Shown in pieces: positions 18,515 to 27,726 of a stretch of DNA of 64,000 nucleotides (positions are counted from its first letter, which is position 1; the number at the start of each line of letters is the position of its first letter). Source of the stretch: Lewinellaceae bacterium (GTDB lineage: Bacteria > Bacteroidota > Bacteroidia > Chitinophagales > Saprospiraceae); contig JACJYL010000002.1 in NCBI GenBank assembly GCA_020636105.1, forward strand, positions 1,178,001-1,242,000. The letters run 5' to 3'. Position numbers and translations under genes: made by a program. The notes under the pieces are model-generated. The model was not told the DNA's origin and searched no databases. It was given only the letters and a program-made list of their open reading frames with translations.

Positions 18515-18778
18515 TTATTTTTCCTTTTTTTCTAAGGTATCTACAAATTCCTTTAATTTTCTGTTAATAAGTTTACTTTTTTCTAACTCATGATTAAGGC
18601 GTTTTATTTCCTTTTTCCTTTCGCGTGAGTCTGAAAAAGTCATATGAAGGTAATATATACCACATGCCAAACCGACAATAGATAAAACTAAAGGTATAAT
18701 AGTGTAGATTACAGTAGCACCATCTAAATTATCCATGTTAACTACAGGTTTTACTGACTTTGAATACAAAGAATTCAA
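18515..18778 (-). CDS. Small single-pass membrane protein with a coiled-coil tail
   Basis: 87 aa; an internal Met (MDNLDGATV, start at 18736) could be the real start. One transmembrane segment (VIYTIIPLVLSIVGLACGIYY) is followed by a charged coiled coil (RERKKEIKRLNHELEKSK). Such proteins often serve as anchors or sensors. No family is recognised. It is divergent from the histidine kinase gene. Confidence 0.55.
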   Translation of the reverse strand: MNSLYSKSVKPVVNMDNLDGATVIYTIIPLVLSIVGLACGIYYLHMTFSDSRERKKEIKRLNHELEKSKLINRKLKEFVDTLEKKEK

Positions 18779-18918
18779 AGAAAATGAACAATTATTATAT
18801 CTAACAAACTATACACGATTATATAGAAATTGCAACAAATAATTATTTAGGAATTTTGAACAAAAACACTTAACTTTAAAAAGACTTTTAGTTTTTATAG
18901 TTTTTACTCCAAAATGAA

Positions 18919-21306
18919 ATGAAGAAAACACCTTCACTCTTTACAATTTTTATTTTGGCTGTCACCTTCGCATGTCAAAATAAAAATTCAACTCCGACCC
19001 ATGATTCTATCATGGCGACAATTACCTCTTCTAAGGTTTCAAAAGATTTCGCGGTATCAGATTCATTATTGGAAAAAGCCTATCTGGAAAGCAATACAAT
19101 TAGAGACACCGGATTAATGGCTTTGTCCAGAGTTGTACAAGGGAACTTATACCTAAAAAATAGAAAATTTGACTCTTCTTTAGAAATTTTAATGAAAGCG
19201 CTTGATTTACTAAAATACATTGAGAATGATACTCTAAAAATAAGTTGCTATGGCATTATTGGGAATAACCATTTGCAAAAATCTAGAACTTTAGAGAGAG
19301 AATATCATCTTAATAAAGCATTAGAGTATTTTAAGCCTGCACTTTCTTTAGGGTTACAACTAAAAGATTCTTCTCGAGTTGGTACTACGGAGATAAATAT
19401 TGGAATTATTTATAAAAGTTTAAATAATATTGATTCCTCGTTTATTCATTTTGAAAATGCGTCTCATTATCTTGAAAATTCTGAAAACAGAAATCTCAAA
19501 GCCACCGCTGATTTTAACCTTGCTCAATTATATCTTTACATAGGTAACTTAAGGGAAGCCCTTGAATATAATAAAAGAGCGTTAGCCATTTATGAAAAAA
19601 TTTCTGGAGATGAAATTAATCAATGCCAAGCCTACCTCCATCTAGGTGATATCTTTCGTGTCGGCGGACAATTAGATTCTGCAGTTTATTATTATGAGGT
19701 TTCGCTAGTTACATCTGATTCTATAAGTGTTCCAGTTGGGAAGGACTTAATAAAAATGCGAGCAAGTGACAATTTAGGGGTAGTTTTTAAAGAACAAGGG
19801 AAGTTAGTCAAAGCAAAAAGTAGCTTGGACACCGCGTTAACCTTAACTAATTCATTGAATGATGTCTATATGGCAGGACATATACACATTAATATTGGAA
19901 ATGTATTACTAGAACAAGATTCTTTCTCCTCTGCACTTTCTCATTTTAAGGAGTCTTTGTCCATATTTACGAATTCAAATTACTCGAAAGGAATAGGTAC
20001 GAGTTTAGGCTCCATAGGGAAATACTATTCTCAAATTTCAAAACCAGATAGTGCAATTTATTATTACAATGAATCTCAAAAATTACATGAGTCTACAGGT
20101 GATAAGATAAATATTGTTACCGATTATTTAAATCTAGGAATTTCTACATTTAATAAAAATAAATCAAAAAACGTTAACCAGGCAATCCATTATTTTGAAA
20201 AAGGTTTAGAATTATTAAAACAAATTGGTTCAACAAAAAATAAAGATGAGCTTTTGATCAATATTGCCGAATTATACGAATTTAAAGGTAATTACAAAAA
20301 AGCAAATCAATATTTTCAAGAGTTTATCTCACTAAGGGATTCGTTAAATGATTTGGAGATTTCACAAAAAGTAGCATTAATTGAAGGGCAATTTAATACT
20401 GAGAGGTTTTCTAGGATTGATAAGGAAAATAAATTAGAAATCCAAACCTTAAATTTAAAAAATTTGCAAAAATCCCAGCAAATAACTAATAGAAACATAA
20501 CCATAATTATAACAAGCTTGTCCATCCTGTTTCTTGTTACAATTTTGATAATCAGAATCCGGGCCTACCAGCGGGCAAAAAAAGACAAACAGGTTATTGA
20601 GCAAATAAACGAAAAACTCCAACAGAGTAATACTCAAATCGAACAGCGTAACAAACAAGTTGAAAGGTTATTGCAAGTTCTAAGACATCAAGTTAAAAAC
20701 GACTTTAATCGATTTGGAGTACAACTCGATTCATTTACAAATATTCCAAATGTACTTAAAGACGTAAAAGAAAATATTAAAGACCTTCAAATGAGAGCTA
20801 TTACTCAAGGGAAATTTTATAGTTTACTTTATGGCAAAAGAGAAGACTACCAAACAATTTTCTTACCTCAATTTTTAAATAAATGGATAGAAGAAATTAT
20901 GTTAACCTTTGGCTACACTGATTTAGACATGCTAATTGAAAAAGAATTTTCAGTCGAACCCACTATTTTAACTGATGATGGTAAAACTTTAGCTCTAATT
21001 ATAATCGAAATTGTAATAAACTCATTCAAATATGCTTTCAATGATGGAAGGAAACCTCATTTTATAATAAAATTATATAAATCTGAGGATGGAAAAACGA
21101 CCTTTTTCATAAAGGATAATGGAAATGGATTCCCAACCAATTTCATTAAAACAGATTCTTCAAAGATTTCAGGAATTGGGCTTATCAAGATGCTTGTCAA
21201 GGAATCCCTTAAGGGACGTGTAGAAATTTATAGTGATCATGGAGCAGTATTTGAAATCACAAGTTCAAAATTCAATTCATTACCATCAGATAAACAGTTT
21301 TCATAG
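18919..21306 (+). CDS. TPR-repeat sensor histidine kinase with a lipoprotein signal
   Basis: 795 aa. The N-terminus ends in a lipobox-like TFAC (Cys19). Many TPR repeats fill about residues 80-500 (ALEYNKRALAIYEKI, ALSHFKESLSIF, etc.). A transmembrane helix lies near 525-545 (ITIIITSLSILFLVTILII), then a coiled coil. The H-box H590 in RHQVKNDF is of the HisKA_2/LytS type. A HATPase_c domain follows with the N box in EIVINSFKYAF and G boxes DNGNGF and GIGLIKM. The kinase should phosphorylate the LytTR regulator encoded just downstream. The genes converge and overlap by 6 bp, so they are separately transcribed. The TPR domain should be periplasmic if the lipobox and TM topology are right; the ligand is unknown. 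Confidence 0.88.
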   Translation: MKKTPSLFTIFILAVTFACQNKNSTPTHDSIMATITSSKVSKDFAVSDSLLEKAYLESNTIRDTGLMALSRVVQGNLYLKNRKFDSSLEILMKALDLLKYIENDTLKISCYGIIGNNHLQKSRTLEREYHLNKALEYFKPALSLGLQLKDSSRVGTTEINIGIIYKSLNNIDSSFIHFENASHYLENSENRNLKATADFNLAQLYLYIGNLREALEYNKRALAIYEKISGDEINQCQAYLHLGDIFRVGGQLDSAVYYYEVSLVTSDSISVPVGKDLIKMRASDNLGVVFKEQGKLVKAKSSLDTALTLTNSLNDVYMAGHIHINIGNVLLEQDSFSSALSHFKESLSIFTNSNYSKGIGTSLGSIGKYYSQISKPDSAIYYYNESQKLHESTGDKINIVTDYLNLGISTFNKNKSKNVNQAIHYFEKGLELLKQIGSTKNKDELLINIAELYEFKGNYKKANQYFQEFISLRDSLNDLEISQKVALIEGQFNTERFSRIDKENKLEIQTLNLKNLQKSQQITNRNITIIITSLSILFLVTILIIRIRAYQRAKKDKQVIEQINEKLQQSNTQIEQRNKQVERLLQVLRHQVKNDFNRFGVQLDSFTNIPNVLKDVKENIKDLQMRAITQGKFYSLLYGKREDYQTIFLPQFLNKWIEEIMLTFGYTDLDMLIEKEFSVEPTILTDDGKTLALIIIEIVINSFKYAFNDGRKPHFIIKLYKSEDGKTTFFIKDNGNGFPTNFIKTDSSKISGIGLIKMLVKESLKGRVEIYSDHGAVFEITSSKFNSLPSDKQFS

Positions 21307-22074
21307 TTGATCGAAAAAATCAACAGGAGCATATCTACTCGAAACAGTTAGTAATTCATTCAGTTTAGCCACGTAAATTCCATTTCCTGAGGTTCTTTTC
21401 TCAATTTTGGTGATGTTAACAATAAATTGTTGATTTATTCTCACCAAATCAGGGTGACCCTTTAAAGCATTTTCTGTTATTCCAATACGATGGGATACTC
21501 GATAAACTTTCTCTTTTTCCATTTTTCCATTTGGAAAAGTATGAAAAGCGCTGTATTGCCCATCTCCCACTACCCAATAAATTGAATCAATTAAAACTTT
21601 ATGAAAAAGGTTGTTATCTCTGATCCAACACCATTCCCTTCCTTCTAAAAAATCAATTTGAGAACTGGGCCTTTCTAAAGAAATAATATCCGTTTCAATA
21701 CCTGGCGGCCATAAAGCATCACTAATAGCTCGTTTTAGCTGTTTTTCACTGAAAGGCTTATCAAGGAAACTGGTATAACGTGTCATTTTAGCCTCCTTCT
21801 CCAGGGCTTCATTGTTTTGACCGGTGAGATATATAAACGGAATTTTGTAGTGCTTGTTAATATGTTTACCAACTTCAATACCTCCGGTTTCATTGTCAAA
21901 TAGAGCTATGTCCAGAATCGCTAAGTCAACTCGATTCTTAGCAAGAGAGGACTTTGCTTCACTTTCAGTTCTAACTTGATCAGAAACTTTATAACCAAAA
22001 CTTATTATTTTTTTGGCGATATGCTCTGCCTGCATTGGATCGTCTTCTACAATCAAAATTCTTGGTTGATTCAT
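21301..22074 (-). CDS. LytTR-type response regulator
   Basis: 257 aa. The receiver domain (1-120) has acidic residues E10, D11 and D12, phospho-acceptor D55 in AILDIALFD, the conserved Thr in YLTGQ and Lys in FLDKPFS. The C-terminal LytTR DNA-binding domain (about 150-255) includes VVGDGQYSAFHT and RVSHRIGITENALKGHPDLVRINQQFIVNI. It is the natural partner of the kinase at 18919-21306, with which it converges. Its targets are probably genes of the element. Confidence 0.88.
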   Translation of the reverse strand: MNQPRILIVEDDPMQAEHIAKKIISFGYKVSDQVRTESEAKSSLAKNRVDLAILDIALFDNETGGIEVGKHINKHYKIPFIYLTGQNNEALEKEAKMTRYTSFLDKPFSEKQLKRAISDALWPPGIETDIISLERPSSQIDFLEGREWCWIRDNNLFHKVLIDSIYWVVGDGQYSAFHTFPNGKMEKEKVYRVSHRIGITENALKGHPDLVRINQQFIVNITKIEKRTSGNGIYVAKLNELLTVSSRYAPVDFFDQL

Positions 22075-22395
22075 TGTTATGTTTTTTGTTCTTATCTAAT
22101 ACTAATCCTCAATATTAGAAACATTACCTCTTCTATACAATTAAGTTTCACATATCTAACCAAATATTTCAAATATACGTTTCCATGCACCAATTCGGCA
22201 ATTATTTTTCTAGAATATGAAGTCTATGTTCTAAAATATGAATGAAAAATAGAGCTCATTTCAATCACCCATAAATTGCATAAAAATAAGCAATTGGTTC
22301 TAAAATATTTTAACCACCCCTCATTTACCAATTTAAAAAGCTTAAAATAATTTGGCTCCATGATCACCTTATGGTATTGAAAATACAAAGTAGAC
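22075..22395. promoter_or_regulatory. Divergent promoter region
   Basis: 321 AT-rich bp between the LytTR regulator (minus) and the conserved ICE-type gene at 22396 (plus). It must hold both promoters. No clear operator, ncRNA or repeat was recognised. Confidence 0.4.
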
Positions 22396-22917
22396 ATGAA
22401 AAACACAAAAAATAATCAACACATCACATTACTGTTAAATAGTCTTTTCTATAGCAAAACCGATTCCCGATTTAAAGCAAGCGGTTCTATCGAAATAAAT
22501 AAAACTTTAGTTTCTCCAATAAAGGTAATCTGTGATTATGCAATAAACAGCCTTATCAACAATGGTGGATTTACAATATCTCACACTGGCTTAGTTCCTA
22601 TTTTCGGTTACGCCATATCAATATACAAAGACAGAGAACGCAAATACACAACATTAGACAGACACGATATAGCCGAATACATAAAAGCAAATACCGACCT
22701 TCTGAAACTTCCCAACAGCTTCCTTGGTGGTTGGAAGTTCCAGAAGCATATCTTCCTGGATGTTTCTTTAGTCCTTCAAAGTCTTGAAAAGGCAAAATAT
22801 CTGGCCCGGAAACATGAACAAATTTCCATTTTTTCACTGTACGAGAATGTTGACTTTTCTAACGAATCATTTACTAACTCAATTAAAATTTTAGATCATG
22901 AAAAATCAGAAAAATAA
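22396..22917 (+). CDS. Hypothetical protein of the mobile element
   Basis: 173 aa, no recognised domain and no signal peptide. It is the first gene of a plus-strand run that ends with the relaxase, and it overlaps the next gene by 20 bp. The position suggests a mobilisation accessory role; the sequence itself gives no function. Confidence 0.6.
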   Translation: MKNTKNNQHITLLLNSLFYSKTDSRFKASGSIEINKTLVSPIKVICDYAINSLINNGGFTISHTGLVPIFGYAISIYKDRERKYTTLDRHDIAEYIKANTDLLKLPNSFLGGWKFQKHIFLDVSLVLQSLEKAKYLARKHEQISIFSLYENVDFSNESFTNSIKILDHEKSEK

Positions 22918-24916
22918 TTCATTTGTCGAGCTTAATAAAAATCAAAAAATGAACTCTACCACCACAGTAATTTATGATCCGGTAGCTGAAAAAGTTCTGG
23001 AAGAACTGAAATTAAACATGCCGGAAATTGAAAGGCTTGCCAGGCAAAACGGAGCTATAGGTGTTCCCAGATTTGACCAGACTTCCCTTTCAGAAGTAGA
23101 ATTGGGACTCAAATCCAAGTTCGAAGGACACCTCCGGGATTCCTTAAAAAGAATCTCTTTGGTCATTACCAATCTTCAAAATAGGTTAGAGGGGGTAAAA
23201 AGAACCGTAAATCTTTTTTCCGTTAGTCCGAATGATGCGATAGGAGCCATGCATGGATATGACAACTCGATTATTAATGAAATTCAAATAATCGAGCAGG
23301 AGTCAGAAGGGAAAGTACAGGTCTTGGAAACAAAGATAAATCGATTAGAATTGGAAAAAGGAAAGGATATAACCGAGAAAAACGTTACCGAGGATGCACT
23401 GAAGGAACGGCCCCGTAAAAAGTCCTGGTGGTCTATTTTTCTATATAACATATTTTTGGTGATCGCAACTTTCTTTGATATTTCAATAACATTTAAGAAC
23501 ATAGAAAATGCTGCTGAAATTCCACGTGCGGGAAGTTACATTGCTGCTTTTTCTATTGCTACCGGCATTGCCATTTCCGGTCATTTCTTCGGAAGGTCCA
23601 TCAGGACTCGCAATATTACAGGGATGGTTCTATCCCTTTTGCCAGCAGTTACTATTCTTGCTATCATTTCCGTTCTTGCTTTTAAATATGGAAATGGACT
23701 CACGGCATTCTTAAACATCGGTATGTTTTTGGTGGTATCTGTTGTTGCCTACTTCTTTACTGAAAAAAAATCAGAATTGATCAAGAAGTATTTCGACGAT
23801 GAAGCTGCCATTGAGAAATTGGAAAAACAAATAGCAGGAATTAATTTAAATATTGTCCGTATCAGAGATAAGGCAAACAAAAAGAAGTTGCAGTTAATCC
23901 GGAAATTACAGACAGAAGTTATGGACGAATATAATTCAATAAGCCGGGAACTTTCAGAATGGACTGCCTACCAGGTCAATGTAAAGGATCGTTTTATTGC
24001 TTTGTATCGCCAGCAGATTCATAAATACCGAAATGCAAATCAACATGAAAGGATGGATAAGAAGATCCCTGTAGTAAAAATTTGGGAGCAAAAAAACCAG
24101 ATTCCTCCACTTTGCATATCTACTGCAGAAGATGATGTTGGGTATAGAGAAGAACAATTTTCAAAGAATGGTAAACCCACCCAATTCGATAACGGGATAT
24201 TATCTCTCCTGCTTTTGGTTGTAATGCTATCTTTTGGAAGTTGTGTTGCTTTTGAGGCAAGCCAAGAACAGGATACGGCCATTTCCGTTTTAAATGATCA
24301 AACCGACATACAGGTTTTTGAACCATACAAAACTGTGGAGTTTATTTCCAATGTGGTCAGTTTGGATACAATGCACCTGTTTAGACCTTCTGTTTCGATT
24401 GAGATTTCAAACCTTAACGATAAATACACTAACCGAAAATGGAATATCACCCTTGAAAGGGGTGGGGATAGTTTTTCAGAAATTACCAAAGAAAGAATCT
24501 CAAAGCAGAAGGAGTTTTACGATCAAATGATTGAGGTCTTAAATCAAAGCAACCAATTTACAGGGGAACTCCCTCGATCGAGACTTTACAATTCGATATG
24601 CGAGACATTACAACGACTGGAGCAATCATCGGCTGAAAAGAAGATATGTCTGTTGTTCACTGACGGATTGGAAAATACCAGCCAAATATCTTTCTACAGT
24701 TACCGAAAAAAGCCTCAAAAGCTATTGGAAGATAAAGAAACAATCATCCAAAAGCTGGAAGCTCAGTGCGTGTTACCTGATTTGACAGGTATTGATATTT
24801 ACATCATTCACCAACCAAAGCCTGAGGTGGATGAACTGTTCTATGTAACGAAACAATTCTGGAAAGATTACTTTGAAAGTTACGGAGCTGCAGTTCACTT
24901 TAAGGCTGAATTATGA
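22898..24916 (+). CDS. Membrane protein with coiled coils and a C-terminal vWA-like domain
   Basis: 672 aa. An N-terminal cytoplasmic region (about 1-170) is helical. Four transmembrane helices follow in about 175-285 (WWSIFLYNIFLVIATFFD, YIAAFSIATGIAISG, LLPAVTILAIISVLAF, GMFLVVSVVAYFF), then a long coiled coil (about 290-375). A fifth hydrophobic helix (GILSLLLLVVMLSFGS, near 430) is followed by a C-terminal region recalling a vWA domain: KKICLLFTDGLENTS, with the TDG.E(N) element but without a clear DxSxS MIDAS motif. The family is not named with certainty. Its place before the coupling protein points to conjugation or mobilisation. Confidence 0.65.
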   Translation: MKNQKNNSFVELNKNQKMNSTTTVIYDPVAEKVLEELKLNMPEIERLARQNGAIGVPRFDQTSLSEVELGLKSKFEGHLRDSLKRISLVITNLQNRLEGVKRTVNLFSVSPNDAIGAMHGYDNSIINEIQIIEQESEGKVQVLETKINRLELEKGKDITEKNVTEDALKERPRKKSWWSIFLYNIFLVIATFFDISITFKNIENAAEIPRAGSYIAAFSIATGIAISGHFFGRSIRTRNITGMVLSLLPAVTILAIISVLAFKYGNGLTAFLNIGMFLVVSVVAYFFTEKKSELIKKYFDDEAAIEKLEKQIAGINLNIVRIRDKANKKKLQLIRKLQTEVMDEYNSISRELSEWTAYQVNVKDRFIALYRQQIHKYRNANQHERMDKKIPVVKIWEQKNQIPPLCISTAEDDVGYREEQFSKNGKPTQFDNGILSLLLLVVMLSFGSCVAFEASQEQDTAISVLNDQTDIQVFEPYKTVEFISNVVSLDTMHLFRPSVSIEISNLNDKYTNRKWNITLERGGDSFSEITKERISKQKEFYDQMIEVLNQSNQFTGELPRSRLYNSICETLQRLEQSSAEKKICLLFTDGLENTSQISFYSYRKKPQKLLEDKETIIQKLEAQCVLPDLTGIDIYIIHQPKPEVDELFYVTKQFWKDYFESYGAAVHFKAEL

Positions 24917-24938
24917 TTCACAATTAAAATCTGTAACC

Positions 24939-25139
24939 ATGAATTCAGTTGAGCATTTCATTGTTCGGTTCCTTGACCGTATGGCGGTGTGGATATTCCG
25001 AATTTTAAATTCCGGTATTATCACCCGTGAATTAATCTTTGGCGTGTCTCTATTTGATCTCCTGGTTATCTGGGTGATGATTAAAATAATCCAGTGGTTA
25101 TACAAACGTAGTAAGAAAAAGGGTGGTTTTTTCTTCTGA
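24939..25139 (+). CDS. Small membrane protein
   Basis: 66 aa from the ATG at 24939; a longer frame from 24873 is open but overlaps the previous gene. One hydrophobic segment (LFDLLVIWVMIKIIQWLY) is followed by a basic tail (KRSKKKGG). Probably a small component of the mobilisation membrane complex. Confidence 0.5.
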   Translation: MNSVEHFIVRFLDRMAVWIFRILNSGIITRELIFGVSLFDLLVIWVMIKIIQWLYKRSKKKGGFFF

Positions 25140-25151
25140 CCTGAAAAAGTC

Positions 25152-25186
25152 AAACTGCTCCTGGGAGTTAATCCTGGGAGTAGTTT
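25152..25186 (+). terminator. Hairpin between small membrane-protein genes
   Basis: AAACTGCTCC (25152-25161) pairs with GGGAGTAGTTT (25176-25186) with two mismatches. Only a weak T tail follows, so an attenuator is possible. The gene at 25208 starts 22 bp later. Confidence 0.4.
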
Positions 25187-25207
25187 GCTATTCAAAAATT
25201 TGTCATA

Positions 25208-25525
25208 ATGTTCCAGGTAATTTTATATTATCAATTTCCTCTGGCGTATCAATTCTTCGCACTATTCCTATTATATCTTATGGTGCGGTTTGTGTTTCAA
25301 TTTATTGGCAACGCACCAAAGGGAGTGGAAGGAAGGTTTTTGAATCTTGGAAGCATAATATGGCGAACGGTTTCAAAAATCTTCTCATGGGTAGTTAAAA
25401 GGGTATTTTCCAGGGCCTATCGAATGTTGAAGTACATTCTTAGGTCAGACCGAATACGATGGTTTCTCCACAGGATAAAGATGAAAGTACATCAGATTAA
25501 ATCTTACTTTTCCAAATCTTCATAA
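25208..25525 (+). CDS. Small membrane-anchored basic protein
   Basis: 105 aa with an N-terminal hydrophobic stretch (AYQFFALFLLYLMVRFVFQFIG) and a very basic C-terminal half (RIRWFLHRIKMKVHQIK). No family is recognised. It directly precedes the VirD4-type coupling protein gene (10 bp). Confidence 0.5.
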   Translation: MFQVILYYQFPLAYQFFALFLLYLMVRFVFQFIGNAPKGVEGRFLNLGSIIWRTVSKIFSWVVKRVFSRAYRMLKYILRSDRIRWFLHRIKMKVHQIKSYFSKSS

Positions 25526-25535
25526 AAACGAACGC

Positions 25536-27071
25536 ATGAACAGCGGCATCATAATTATTCTATCACTTATTCTGATTGCAGTAATATTGCTCTTCCTGTC
25601 CAGTTTCTTTTTTCCCATTGAATCTAATAACTCTAAAATACACGGAAGCGCCGAATTTACAAATAAGTCTTCCATGCGATATGGGAACAAAGGTTGGGTT
25701 ATTGACGGGGACATGAAGGCCTTAAGTCGATCAGATTCCTATACCCACCTTTTAACACTCGCACCGACCGGATCTGGTAAGAGTACCCGGTTTTGTATAC
25801 CTAATCTCCTCCGGTTGGATAATTGTTCCATCGTTTGCACAGACCCTAAAGGTGACCTTTACGAAAAGTGTGGTGATGCCCTTAGACAAAAAGGCTTTGA
25901 TGTTCTTTTATTTGATGTTGACAATCCAACTTCTTCAAGCCACTTTAATCCCCTGCTTCGCTTAGAGGACGATGCAGATATCCAACACTTTGCTGGCTCC
26001 CTCATTGCTATCGAAAATAAGGCAGTTGAAGTACAGGCTATTTGGACGCTTGGCCCGGCAAGGTTACTTCAAGCGCTCATTACTTGTCTCAAAAACATTC
26101 CTGACAAACGGTTTTGTAATATGTCTGTCCTTATTCAACTTATGAAGTCTTTGAACACCGAAAAAATGCAGCGATTCGTTGAACTTTATGGTGACCTGGA
26201 CACTAAAGAATGGTTCTCCGATTGGATAATTAAACCAGACAAAACCAGAGAAGGTCAGGTCATGTCTGCACAAGCGGCATTAACCCGATTTGATACTCAA
26301 AAAGTGAAGCTCTTGACTGCCGATGATTCCATTGACTTTTCTTCTCTTCGACGTAAAAAGACGGCAATTTTTTTAAAGGTACCCAGCGGAGATCCCGATA
26401 GACTCGGCACTATCATCTCAGTTTTCTACTCCCAATTATTTAGATTTCTTCTGTCCACCAAACTTTCCAAAAATGATTTGGGAATTATGATGATATTAGA
26501 GGAGTTTGGTAATCTTTCTGTGATCCCCAACTTTTCATCCGTTATTGCACTGATCAGGTCAAAGAAGGTCGGCTTGGCTCTTATTTGCCAAGATCTTCAA
26601 CAGGTGTATAGTCTTTATAAAACAAAAGCTCATACCATAGTTAGTAATTGTAGCAGTATCCTCGCCTACCCCGGCATTAAAGACCCTACAACATTACGGT
26701 ACCTCACTCAGCTTCTTGGTAAGGCAACAATTGAAATAAAGACAACCGGTCGGTCATCACACCTTATGGGAAGAAACCTCCTTAATCAGGACGAAATTCG
26801 CACACTGGAAAGTTGGGCTGGTATTTTCATTCATGGTAATTATTATGGAGAAAAAATCACAACTATTCCGATTTACCAGAACAAAGGAATGATGAAAAAA
26901 TTTGGCTTACAATCAATAGATGGAAGTCTTATTCCACAAGAGATTATTAAACAACCGGAGGTAGAACTTTCTGAGGAGTTTACCCGGTTCCCATTAGAGA
27001 AGGAATTAGAAACCCAGACTGAAATTGACATAAAGAAAAAGTTAGACCAAATTTTAGAAGATGATCTATAA
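25536..27071 (+). CDS. VirD4/TraG-family type IV coupling protein
   Basis: 511 aa. An N-terminal transmembrane helix (about 4-25) is followed by a P-loop ATPase: Walker A APTGSGKST (76-84) and a Walker B region GIMMILEEFGNL. The T4CP hallmarks DPKGDLYEKCG and ALICQDLQQVYSLYK are present, and SILAYPGIKDPTTLRYLTQLLG fits the TraG C-terminal motif. It would dock the relaxase-DNA complex to a conjugation pore. No VirB4/VirB6-type genes are seen nearby, so a pore would have to be supplied by another element. Confidence 0.9.
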   Translation: MNSGIIIILSLILIAVILLFLSSFFFPIESNNSKIHGSAEFTNKSSMRYGNKGWVIDGDMKALSRSDSYTHLLTLAPTGSGKSTRFCIPNLLRLDNCSIVCTDPKGDLYEKCGDALRQKGFDVLLFDVDNPTSSSHFNPLLRLEDDADIQHFAGSLIAIENKAVEVQAIWTLGPARLLQALITCLKNIPDKRFCNMSVLIQLMKSLNTEKMQRFVELYGDLDTKEWFSDWIIKPDKTREGQVMSAQAALTRFDTQKVKLLTADDSIDFSSLRRKKTAIFLKVPSGDPDRLGTIISVFYSQLFRFLLSTKLSKNDLGIMMILEEFGNLSVIPNFSSVIALIRSKKVGLALICQDLQQVYSLYKTKAHTIVSNCSSILAYPGIKDPTTLRYLTQLLGKATIEIKTTGRSSHLMGRNLLNQDEIRTLESWAGIFIHGNYYGEKITTIPIYQNKGMMKKFGLQSIDGSLIPQEIIKQPEVELSEEFTRFPLEKELETQTEIDIKKKLDQILEDDL

Positions 27072-27081
27072 GTCTTGAGTC

Positions 27082-27726
27082 ATGAAAAAAATGCCTACAC
27101 TAAAGGAATTTCTTTACCAGGCTGGTGTCAACAAAGATACGCCTTCTGACAAGGTTCAATCTTTGAAAAAGCAGTATAGCAAAGCCTATCAAAAATGGTA
27201 TCAACTTAAACGAAAAAAAGACACTCTCCGATATACCTTACGGTTTTCCAAAGCGGAATTTTCAGAGCTAAAGCGAATGGCTGCCAGATACGCCCCAACA
27301 GATTTGCCAACCATAGCAAAAAAGGTCAAGTTGGCTCCTTTCATCAAAAAAGCTGTTTTGACTTACCTGTCAAATCAATACCTTCCTCGCGATGAAATGC
27401 TGGTTAGAGCACTTGGAAAAGATATTAGAGCCATTGGAAATAATATTAACCAGGTAATCCAAAGCGTCCACCGGGCAAGGAGAAAAAACCAACTTTCCGG
27501 GACTTTTAGCGATGATGAATTCAATTCCCTCTACTCCAACTATTTTGCTCTACAGAGCCTTATTGGCGACCTTGAGAACAGGTTAAATAAATTCATGCAA
27601 CAACCAACAAAAACCTTAAAGCAAGCTTTGGAAGAATCCCTCATTGATAGGCCTAACAAAATCGACCAGCTAGTTGACTACTTACTGACTTTAAAAAATC
27701 AAAGTAATGCCAGTAGTGAAAAGTAA
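27082..27726 (+). CDS. mobC: MobC-like relaxosome protein
   Basis: 214 aa. The central region (LRFSKAEFSELKRMAARY) and the IGNNINQVIQSVHRARR motif match the MobC/relaxosome accessory family, whose signature is GNNLNQ. MobC proteins help the relaxase open the origin of transfer. The gene lies between the coupling protein (10 bp upstream) and the relaxase, which it overlaps by 20 bp. Confidence 0.8.
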   Translation: MKKMPTLKEFLYQAGVNKDTPSDKVQSLKKQYSKAYQKWYQLKRKKDTLRYTLRFSKAEFSELKRMAARYAPTDLPTIAKKVKLAPFIKKAVLTYLSNQYLPRDEMLVRALGKDIRAIGNNINQVIQSVHRARRKNQLSGTFSDDEFNSLYSNYFALQSLIGDLENRLNKFMQQPTKTLKQALEESLIDRPNKIDQLVDYLLTLKNQSNASSEK

